The notes below the pieces were generated by a model. That model did not search any database. It saw nothing but the letters and a program-made list of their open reading frames with translations, and was not told the DNA's origin. Shown here piece after piece: positions 1 through 4,134 of a stretch of DNA of 6,975 nt. The number at the start of each line of letters is the position of its first letter. Within the stretch, counting starts at the first letter, position 1. The DNA lies in contig JADGNM010000135.1 of the NCBI GenBank assembly GCA_017883485.1, positions 1-6,975 of the forward strand. Direction: 5' to 3'. The position numbers and the translations under genes were made by a program. The stretch is from Methanosarcina sp. (GTDB lineage: Archaea > Halobacteriota > Methanosarcinia > Methanosarcinales > Methanosarcinaceae).

Positions 1-2
1 CC

Positions 3-374
3 CAACGCCTGGCCGCTGGGGAAAATGAGGCAGTTGCCACTAAGATCGAGGTCATCCATGGCCAGAAAGTCGTTCTGATTAGTGCGCTTGAATTAGGACA
101 TCCCTATTTGAAATTACCCGCAGAAGTCGCAGATAAGTTTGGGAGTATCCTATGGGAAAAGGAAATAAAGAAACTGGCTTTGGTCCATGTGGGTCAAAAT
201 CAACTAAACGGTCGTGAGTACTACAGGCTGAATATGGATATTTCGTCAAATATGTGGTTACGTGTGGGAGGCTACTTTGAATGCTTCGGGACAGATGGGA
301 AACTTCAGTGCTGGCTGACCTGCGAACCCGATCGGGCATCAGAGATGTTGGGAATACTGATTCAAGGGCTTTAA
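3..374 (+). CDS. C-terminal part of an unrecognised protein (5' end outside window)
   Basis: The frame is open from the first bases of the window to a TAA at 372-374, so these 123 residues are the C-terminal end of a longer protein whose start lies to the left. A TTG at 108 could be taken as a start, but the open frame continues upstream with normal-looking protein sequence (for example KIEVIHGQKVVLISALELG), so it is probably internal. The segment alternates short strand-like stretches and polar loops (LALVHVGQNQ, REYYRLNMDI, WLRVGGYFECFG), suggesting a mostly beta domain, and ends in a helix-like EMLGILIQGL. There is no membrane segment and I recognise no catalytic motif. It ends directly on a hairpin and T-tract, so it appears to be the last gene of its transcript. 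Function unknown. Confidence 0.7.
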   Translation, partial: QRLAAGENEAVATKIEVIHGQKVVLISALELGHPYLKLPAEVADKFGSILWEKEIKKLALVHVGQNQLNGREYYRLNMDISSNMWLRVGGYFECFGTDGKLQCWLTCEPDRASEMLGILIQGL

Positions 375-402
375 ACGCCCATACTATTTTTTTACTTTTT
401 TT
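366..402 (+). terminator. Hairpin plus T-tract terminator after the first gene
   Basis: GGGC at 366-369 pairs with GCCC at 377-380 around a 7-base loop that includes the TAA stop codon. Two seven-T runs follow at 387-393 and 396-402. Archaeal termination depends mainly on such T-runs, so this is a credible transcript end separating the first gene from the zinc-ribbon gene. Confidence 0.6.
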
Positions 403-446
403 CTAATGTTTGCTGGATTGCATTAATTATTCTAACTGTAGAAGTG

Positions 447-459
447 TTTGTATAGTTTA
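447..459 (+). promoter_or_regulatory. Candidate TATA box for the zinc-ribbon gene
   Basis: TTTGTATAGTTTA lies 21-33 bases upstream of the ATG at 480, in an AT-rich gap after the terminator. There is no Shine-Dalgarno-like sequence before that ATG. Together these fit a leaderless or very short-leader transcript, which is common in archaea. A second AT-rich match (ACTATATAG, 461-469) is too close to the ATG to be the TATA box unless translation starts further in. Confidence 0.35.
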
Positions 460-479
460 GACTATATAGTTAACACCAT

Positions 480-728
480 ATGAACGATGTGGATGAAATC
501 ACACCACAACCAATTGTGATAACCGAACTGAGATGCTTAAGATGCGGTGGCACGTGGATACCGAGAAAAGCAAAAATGCCTGGCTACTGTCCCAAATGTA
601 ATAGCCCATATTGGAACAAGCCACGGAGAGTAAAGAAAAGCGAGAAAAAAGATGAAAACCGAATATATCCCCCTTATCTCTGTTGTGTAGCAGAAAAGAG
701 ATATGAAAAAGATAAGGACACCGTCTGA
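480..728 (+). CDS. Small zinc-ribbon protein
   Basis: This 82-residue protein has two metal-binding knuckles, C19-x2-C22 and C37-x2-C40, about 14 residues apart and followed by SPYWNKPRR. That arrangement (LRCLRCGGTWIPRK, then YCPKCNSPYWNKP) is the hallmark of short archaeal zinc-ribbon proteins, which are abundant in methanogens and their mobile elements and are generally presumed to bind nucleic acid or protein; their precise roles are mostly unknown. The ribbon occupies residues 17-50. The last 32 residues form a charged Lys/Glu-rich tail with a further CC pair (C68, C69), which is longer than I expect for this family. The start is the first ATG of the frame; no ribosome site is visible, so the message may be leaderless. 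The neighbouring regulator gene has its own promoter. Confidence 0.8.
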   Translation: MNDVDEITPQPIVITELRCLRCGGTWIPRKAKMPGYCPKCNSPYWNKPRRVKKSEKKDENRIYPPYLCCVAEKRYEKDKDTV

Positions 729-777
729 AATGTATCTCTTTAAAAATCTTAATGCGGAGACTGTGCATATCCAAACG

Positions 778-785
778 TATAAATA
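778..785 (+). promoter_or_regulatory. TATA box for the ribbon-helix-helix gene
   Basis: TATAAATA is a near-consensus archaeal TATA box. Transcription would be expected to start about 25 bases downstream, around 805-812, giving a leader of about 50 bases before the ATG at 861. An imperfect inverted repeat (TAGTAAC at 802-808 and GTTACCA at 819-825) covers the predicted start point and could be an operator, possibly for the regulator's own product. Confidence 0.5.
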
Positions 786-860
786 GTACCAAGTTAATTA
801 CTAGTAACAGTTCACGGCGTTACCAAAAATATTTACAAAGAAATAAAATAGGTGATTTTA

Positions 861-1007
861 ATGGAAGATCGTGTTGTGAAAGTTTCATATGATACGTGGA
901 AGCAGATAAAAGCTAACGCTTTTTATAATTGTTCGACGATGAAAGCCATAGTGGACGATATGGTAAAAGGCAACCGAGATCCACAGACAGGAAAGACAAT
1001 TGAGTGA
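861..1007 (+). CDS. Ribbon-helix-helix (CopG/Arc-type) DNA-binding protein
   Basis: This is a 48-residue protein read from an ATG with a strong ribosome site, GGTGA at 851-855, five bases upstream. The sequence fits the ribbon-helix-helix fold: a short strand with alternating side chains (RVVKVSYD, residues 4-11), a first helix (TWKQIKANAFYN, 12-23), a tight turn, and a second helix that begins STMKAIVDDMV (25-35). Such proteins dimerise through the strand, insert it into the DNA major groove and usually act as repressors, often of their own promoter. The last 12 residues are polar and probably disordered. It sits upstream of the main operon, and the inverted repeats at 802-825 and 1121-1144 or the GGTGTRCC repeats are possible targets. 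The fold is well supported; the targets are inference. Confidence 0.75.
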   Translation: MEDRVVKVSYDTWKQIKANAFYNCSTMKAIVDDMVKGNRDPQTGKTIE

Positions 1008-1120
1008 ACAACGGATTTAAGAAGAGTAAGCTCGGAGCGATTCGACCCACTCCAAAGCTGAAAACAAGAAACCTAACTCTAATAGGCTCTTTGACTTCTT
1101 ATATCTGTCGCATATCTCAA

Positions 1121-1144
1121 ATACAGTAGCAAAAACCACTGTAT
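1121..1144. repeat. Perfect 7-bp inverted repeat upstream of the operon promoter
   Basis: ATACAGT at 1121-1127 is matched by ACTGTAT at 1138-1144, with a 10-base A-rich spacer. The arms are about 17 bases apart start to start, and the element sits about 20 bases upstream of the candidate BRE/TATA at 1161-1174. It could be an operator for a dimeric regulator or a short hairpin. No T-tract follows directly, so a terminator role is less likely. Confidence 0.4.
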
Positions 1145-1160
1145 ACTAGTTAATCGCATT

Positions 1161-1174
1161 GAAAGGTATATTAA
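1161..1174 (+). promoter_or_regulatory. Candidate BRE/TATA promoter of the replication operon
   Basis: GAAAGG followed by TATATTAA resembles an archaeal BRE plus TATA box. The predicted start of transcription, near 1195-1200, would give a leader of about 65 bases before the first small gene at 1263. No other convincing promoter or terminator is seen until after the primase gene, so this is the best candidate for driving the whole run to 5546. Confidence 0.45.
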
Positions 1175-1262
1175 TTTTTCGGGCATTAATATTTCAGTAA
1201 TGGTTTAATCTGTTTTCAGCGCGGCCTCCCTCTTCTCATTCCAAACACAAGGATATGAGAAT

Positions 1263-1400
1263 ATGTTACAATCTAGACTTTTTACTTATGACAGTATTGC
1301 ACCTCAGCCCGCAGAAGTTGAGGAAAAATCTAGTTTTGGTTATAGTTGCAGACCAACAACGCAGAAACGCTCTCCGTTTGACCGACTCGGAGGTATCTAA
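1263..1400 (+). CDS. Small protein of unknown function (45 residues), first gene of operon
   Basis: An ATG at 1263 has an AAGGAT ribosome site at 1249-1254, eight bases away. The frame ends in TAA at 1398-1400, whose last A is also the first base of the next gene's ATG. The product begins MLQSRLFTYDSIAP and is polar, with a mixed acidic middle (AEVEEK, residues 17-22), one cysteine and a basic segment (TTQKRSPFDR, 32-41). I recognise no fold, and it may be largely unstructured. I prefer this frame to the overlapping frame starting ATG at 1255 because of the ribosome-site spacing and the exact junction with the following gene. Confidence 0.55.
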   Translation: MLQSRLFTYDSIAPQPAEVEEKSSFGYSCRPTTQKRSPFDRLGGI

Positions 1401-1528
1401 TGACTCTATACGACCTAGAAAACCTTCTAAGTGGGCAGTGTAGAAATACAGTTCAGTACCTCTCCGAACTCCCACACGGGCAGGAGAAAGGGCAAGTACA
1501 GCATTCTGACGAACGGCGGTGGTTCTGA
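1400..1528 (+). CDS. Small protein of unknown function (42 residues)
   Basis: It starts at an ATG overlapping the previous stop codon by one base (TAATG) and has an excellent ribosome site, GGAGGT at 1389-1394, inside the end of the preceding gene. That makes translational coupling likely. The product begins MTLYDLENLLSGQ, with a short amphipathic N-terminal helix, and ends in a polar, basic tail (QHSDERRWF). No known motif is visible and the function is unknown. The next ATG follows its TGA immediately, with no gap. Confidence 0.55.
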   Translation: MTLYDLENLLSGQCRNTVQYLSELPHGQEKGQVQHSDERRWF

Positions 1529-1612
1529 ATGCAAGACACTAAGCATCCGAAAGCTGTCAGTTACCCGTTTTGTGAGAGTTGCTTAAACATAATTTTCCGA
1601 AGGTGTCCATAG
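1529..1612 (+). CDS. 27-residue Cys-motif micro-protein
   Basis: The ATG follows the previous TGA directly, and GGTGG at 1518-1522 is a plausible ribosome site six bases upstream. The frame ends in TAG at 1610-1612, whose G is the first base of the next gene's GTG. The product is basic and carries C15-x2-C18 and C26 in the segment YPFCESCLNIIFRRCP, like half of a zinc-binding knuckle. The next gene has a similar segment (SFCDTCSIFKQCP). The gene is very short, so the call rests on its exact fit between neighbours. The TAG is followed by TGA in the same frame, so pyrrolysine insertion would add only one residue. Confidence 0.4.
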   Translation: MQDTKHPKAVSYPFCESCLNIIFRRCP

Positions 1613-1782
1613 TGAATCCTTCCACTTCTTTTTTTTGCGGTTATCCCGTTGGCAGTTCCTTCTGCGACACTTGCTCCATCTTTAAACAGTGCCCAAACAA
1701 AGACCAGGGGCCGAGTGAGCCAAAACTGAATGATTACCTGGAATGCTTGGAAGGTTACAGAATGTGCTGGTGGGACTGTTAA
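1612..1782 (+). CDS. Cysteine-rich small protein (56 residues)
   Basis: The GTG at 1612 is chosen as start because AAGGTG at 1600-1605 lies six bases upstream and because it overlaps the previous TAG by one base; a longer reading from TTG at 1579 lacks both. The 56-residue product has seven cysteines, at 9, 18, 21, 27, 45, 52 and 56. The first four (C-x8-C-x2-C-x5-C) could form a small zinc-binding or disulfide-bonded domain, and the C-terminus CWWDC is a second cluster. No signal peptide is visible, so metal binding in the cytoplasm is more likely than secretion. I do not recognise the family. Its TAA overlaps the next gene's ATG by one base. Confidence 0.65.
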   Translation: MNPSTSFFCGYPVGSSFCDTCSIFKQCPNKDQGPSEPKLNDYLECLEGYRMCWWDC

Positions 1783-2396
1783 TGTCCCTTAAAAATGCAT
1801 CGTTGACGGCTGCCGAGAAACTATGCTCCATAATAGATAAAGTAGTAATTGTCGAGGGCAGAATTCCAACCGATCCAGTTTATTGGGATTTCTACATTAA
1901 AGGAAATACGTTGCGAGTTGACATTGAAAAACTCGGTAACCCTCGTGCATTCGAAGTTCAATACCTCAAAGCTTTCCGCTACCCTGCTCCGAAGATATCT
2001 GCTAATAATTGGAGAGACTTGCTGGAGACTCTCGCTGAGGAAAAAGCAGAGTCCATCCAATCGGTGGAAGAGTCTGCAAACGTATTCATTGCATACCAGG
2101 TATTCGAGATCATTTGTGATAGGGAAATAACAAATGATCCAGATGACGCAATATCTCAAGAATCCCTCCTTATATACACCAAGGATGGCCAGACATACTA
2201 CGCAATGCCTTCTGATATTGTCAAAAAGTTGGTGGATGGATCAGGATACAGGATTCCTCTTAATGAATTGTCAATGGCTATGTCAGATCTCAAATTGAAG
2301 AAAGAAGGAACTTACCCTATAAGGTACAATGGACCGCGTAAGAGATCTTGGCTTTTCGTTCCTAGTACAGTATTGAAGGTACAACAGGAGGACTGA
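1782..2396 (+). CDS. Unknown 204-residue protein with possible C-terminal winged-helix domain
   Basis: The preferred start is the ATG at 1782, overlapping the previous TAA (TAATG) with a weak GGTGGGA ribosome site at 1769-1775; an in-frame ATG at 1743 would run far into the upstream gene. The N-terminal half (residues 10-90) mixes helices and strands, including VVIVEGRIPTDPVYW and FEVQYLKAFRYPAP, and ends in an acidic helix. The C-terminal half (100-198) is rich in short helices and strands, with LLIYTKDGQTYYAMPSDIV, a helical stretch near 158-172 and a final WLFVPSTVL strand, which resembles a winged-helix layout. It contains no nuclease or ATPase motif. Its place just upstream of the helicase and primase suggests a replication accessory or origin-binding role, but this is inference from context. 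It ends two bases before the next ATG. Confidence 0.8.
   Translation: MSLKNASLTAAEKLCSIIDKVVIVEGRIPTDPVYWDFYIKGNTLRVDIEKLGNPRAFEVQYLKAFRYPAPKISANNWRDLLETLAEEKAESIQSVEESANVFIAYQVFEIICDREITNDPDDAISQESLLIYTKDGQTYYAMPSDIVKKLVDGSGYRIPLNELSMAMSDLKLKKEGTYPIRYNGPRKRSWLFVPSTVLKVQQED
2108..2139. repeat. Perfect 10-bp inverted repeat inside the 204-residue gene
   Basis: GATCATTTGT at 2108-2117 is exactly mirrored by ACAAATGATC at 2130-2139 across a 12-base spacer. It lies within the codons for residues 109-120. It could be an RNA hairpin or an internal protein-binding site, or a chance event; no T-tract follows. Confidence 0.4.
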
Positions 2397-2398
2397 AA

Positions 2399-2548
2399 AT
2401 GGAAAACGGAGCGGTAGCACATGTATTACATAGGGAAAAATCAAGAAAAGTGTTAAATCTGGTGTACCGGTGTACCTATAGATATACAGGTAACGTTTTT
2501 GCCGGCACACCGGTATTTTTTTGCATGTACCGGAGTGTGCCACAGTGA
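2399..2548 (+). CDS. Possible 49-residue ORF running through the upstream repeats
   Basis: An ATG at 2399 has a very strong ribosome site, GGAGG at 2387-2391, at the end of the preceding gene. The frame stays open to a TGA at 2546-2548 that overlaps the helicase GTG by three bases (GTGA). The first 20 residues (MENGAVAHVLHREKSRKVLN) look ordinary, but the rest is dictated by the repeat DNA and reads as Tyr/Cys/Arg-rich sequence (LVYRCTYRYTGNVFAG). It may be a real small protein, or mainly a leader whose translation feeds ribosomes to the helicase start through the stop-start overlap. The ribosome site and junction are seen directly; the role is inferred. Confidence 0.4.
   Translation: MENGAVAHVLHREKSRKVLNLVYRCTYRYTGNVFAGTPVFFCMYRSVPQ
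2461..2544. repeat. Upstream cluster of GGTGTRCC iteron-like repeats
   Basis: Four copies of an 8-bp word occur here: GGTGTACC twice in exact tandem (2461-2468 and 2469-2476), GGTGTGCC on the minus strand (2504-2511), and AGTGTGCC (2534-2541). The minus-strand copy sits in a 17-bp sequence, 2499-2515, whose reverse complement TACCGGTGTGCCGGCAA recurs exactly at 5835-5851. The cluster covers the helicase translation start, so a protein bound here could control helicase expression as well as replication. Confidence 0.7.
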
Positions 2549-3801
2549 CCAATAAAACTAAGGTATTTGGTCCTCCAGGCACAGGAAAGACATACGTAAT
2601 AAAAGAATACTATCAAACTTATCTCCGGATGGGGTACGGACCCAACAATATAACCGTCATCACCTTTAGAAAGAATGGAGCGAATGACCTTGTGGCTGCA
2701 ACAATGCCTTACTCAAGGGTAGATGAGAAGGAACTCAGACAGCATGTCGGTACAATTCACTCAATATGCAACAGACTTATAGGTCGTCCTGAACTGATCA
2801 AAATGGAAGATTATAAAAAGTTCGCAGATGAGACAATTTACGGAAAGTACCTGACTAAAATTCCAACAAATCATGGAATAGACGAAGATACGGCATACTC
2901 TGGAGATGCCTTTGACCTATATACGTGGCTCAAGAACACTTGTACGCCTTTCAGTCAGTGGAAAAAGTACCCAGGTGTCAAAAATATTAAAATCCCTCCA
3001 AAAATGGTAGAAGGTTTCCTGAAAGATTACGAGAAGTTCAAAAAGGAAATCGGTAAAATAGACTACACCGATATGCTGCAACGCGTCATAGACGAAGAGA
3101 TAATAATTGATACGCCTATTTTGATGGTAGATGAGTTTCAGGACTTTACAGCTCAAATGTATAAGATATTTGCTATGTGGGTTCCTCACTGTGAGTATGT
3201 TTTGATCGCCGGAGATCCTCATCAATCCATTTACGAATTTTGGGGAGGCTGCACTGACTATTACTATCAATTCGATGCAGTGGAGATCATACGAGGGGAA
3301 ACATTCAGGCTGACTGAGCAGGTCAAAAACTTCTCTCATAGAATCCTGAGATCTGCCGGAATGATTGTCCTTGATACGAAAGCAAAACACGCAGATTACG
3401 AAAGCATCAAGAAAATTAGATATGATGCAAAATTTCCGGTTTATGATGACGAATTCCATTTAGTACGCTGCAACTATCAGGCTCTTCCGGTTGCCCTAAA
3501 ATTCGCAAACGAGGGTAACGTATACGGGGGCCTGTACGGATGGACTGAGGACGAGCTAAACGCTGCGAATGCAATAATCCAGACTAGGCAGGGAAAGCCA
3601 CTTACATTCCTATATATGAAGGCATTACTCGGGTTATATCCATCAAAAATGATTGGAGTGAGGGGCAGTAAGGAGGAATATTTTGAGAAGCTTGAAAAGA
3701 GATATGTTCCTGAGTTGCAGACGGGAACCGGAGTCCTCAGCGTCCAGATAATTGATTATCTGCGGTCGCCCAATCCAACTAAGGGAATGACCAGAGACTG
3801 A
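2545..3801 (+). CDS. UvrD/Rep-like SF1 DNA helicase, N-terminal part, cut by in-frame TGA
   Basis: This encodes an ATP-driven superfamily 1 DNA helicase of the UvrD/Rep kind, expected to unwind DNA during viral replication. Counting from the GTG at 2545, motif I is GPPGTGKT (9-16), motif Ia ITFRKNGANDL (39-49), an early motif GTIHSICNRL (69-78), motif II DEFQD (196-200), motif III GDPHQSIY (223-230) and a motif IV region FRLTEQVKN (254-262). The GTG is chosen because GGAG at 2532-2535 is nine bases upstream and it overlaps the previous TGA as GTGA; a TTG at 2521 is in frame but less supported. Motif I lies only eight residues from the start, so the usual Q-motif segment is missing, as in some compact viral helicases. 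The frame stops at TGA 3799-3801 after residue 418, before motifs V and VI, which continue in the same frame to 4134. A TGG-to-TGA change would explain it (the context would read RDWKLF). Alone this part should be inactive. Confidence 0.85.
   Translation: MTNKTKVFGPPGTGKTYVIKEYYQTYLRMGYGPNNITVITFRKNGANDLVAATMPYSRVDEKELRQHVGTIHSICNRLIGRPELIKMEDYKKFADETIYGKYLTKIPTNHGIDEDTAYSGDAFDLYTWLKNTCTPFSQWKKYPGVKNIKIPPKMVEGFLKDYEKFKKEIGKIDYTDMLQRVIDEEIIIDTPILMVDEFQDFTAQMYKIFAMWVPHCEYVLIAGDPHQSIYEFWGGCTDYYYQFDAVEIIRGETFRLTEQVKNFSHRILRSAGMIVLDTKAKHADYESIKKIRYDAKFPVYDDEFHLVRCNYQALPVALKFANEGNVYGGLYGWTEDELNAANAIIQTRQGKPLTFLYMKALLGLYPSKMIGVRGSKEEYFEKLEKRYVPELQTGTGVLSVQIIDYLRSPNPTKGMTRD
3799..3801 (+). other. In-frame TGA within the helicase reading frame
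   Basis: The codons read acc aga gac TGA aag ctg ttt. Frame and protein similarity to SF1 helicases continue without a shift on both sides, so this is a single premature stop, a readthrough site, a base error, or a recoded codon. Other genes here (zinc ribbon, RHH gene, 204-residue gene, terS) appear to end normally at TGA, which argues against TGA being read as an amino acid generally. Confidence 0.8.
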
Positions 3802-3819
3802 AAGCTGTTTCAAGCCAAA

Positions 3820-4134
3820 ATGAACGGGATCAAAAACAGGAAAGAACCTATTTTCATAAGAGAAATTGACGGAAGGAGAATACTGACAATTCACGGCTCA
3901 AAAGGTCTTGAAGCGCAGGCAGTCTTCCTCCACAACGCTATAACTCCAAGGATTCAGGATGTACTATTGACCCACGGAAAGGAGAAGCAGGCAGAGGCTC
4001 GGGTTTGGTATGTTGGAGCAACACGGCCGAAAGATATCCTCTACATCGTAATGGATGCAGGATGCAGAAACTATCAGTTCCCTCCTATACATTCAATTCA
4101 GGAACCACTTGCCACAGGGGGGATTGTATGTTAA
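3820..4134 (+). CDS. UvrD/Rep-like helicase, C-terminal part (motifs V and VI)
   Basis: This is the continuation of the upstream helicase in the same frame after the TGA at 3799-3801; the open stretch begins at 3802 and its first ATG is at 3820. It holds motif V as ILTIHGSKGLEAQAVFL and motif VI as WYVGATRPKDILYIV, both needed for ATP hydrolysis coupling and DNA binding in SF1 helicases. It lacks Walker A and B, so it cannot work as an enzyme alone. No ribosome site precedes the 3820 ATG, so separate translation is unlikely; readthrough or a broken gene is more plausible. If joined, the whole helicase would be 529 residues (2545-4134), short for the UvrD family and consistent with a compact viral form. 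Its TAA overlaps the primase start by seven bases, implying coupling. Confidence 0.75.
   Translation: MNGIKNRKEPIFIREIDGRRILTIHGSKGLEAQAVFLHNAITPRIQDVLLTHGKEKQAEARVWYVGATRPKDILYIVMDAGCRNYQFPPIHSIQEPLATGGIVC

Larger units (their letters stand above)
1008..1262. other. Gene-free region upstream of the replication operon
   Basis: No credible gene is seen on either strand here. It contains an inverted repeat (1121-1144), a TATA-like promoter (1161-1174), a repeated ATTAAT (1170-1175 and 1185-1190) and a pyrimidine-rich stretch near 1225-1240. It most likely serves as the control region for the operon that begins at 1263. Confidence 0.5.

Noticed and set aside
1030..1070. tRNA-like fragment (GATTCGA in a GC-richer patch), possible attachment site
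   Set aside because: The flanking bases do not form a five-base T-stem and no acceptor or anticodon arm can be built.
1255..1443. 62-codon frame starting ATG at 1255
   Set aside because: It overlaps two other frames that have better ribosome-site spacing and exact stop-start junctions.
1610..1615. TAG as a pyrrolysine codon in a methanogen-like genome
   Set aside because: TAG is followed at once by TGA in the same frame and overlaps a GTG start with a good ribosome site, so it acts as an ordinary stop.
2521..2544. TTG at 2521 as helicase start
   Set aside because: No ribosome site precedes it, while GTG 2545 has GGAG at the right distance and a GTGA overlap with the previous ORF.
2917..3459. 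180-codon open frame on the minus strand within the helicase
   Set aside because: It is antisense to conserved helicase motifs II to IV, so it is a shadow frame.
4005..4127. Upstream extension of the primase to ATG 4005
   Set aside because: These codons are out of frame within helicase motif VI; the ATG at 4128 has a G-rich ribosome site and the usual short overlap.
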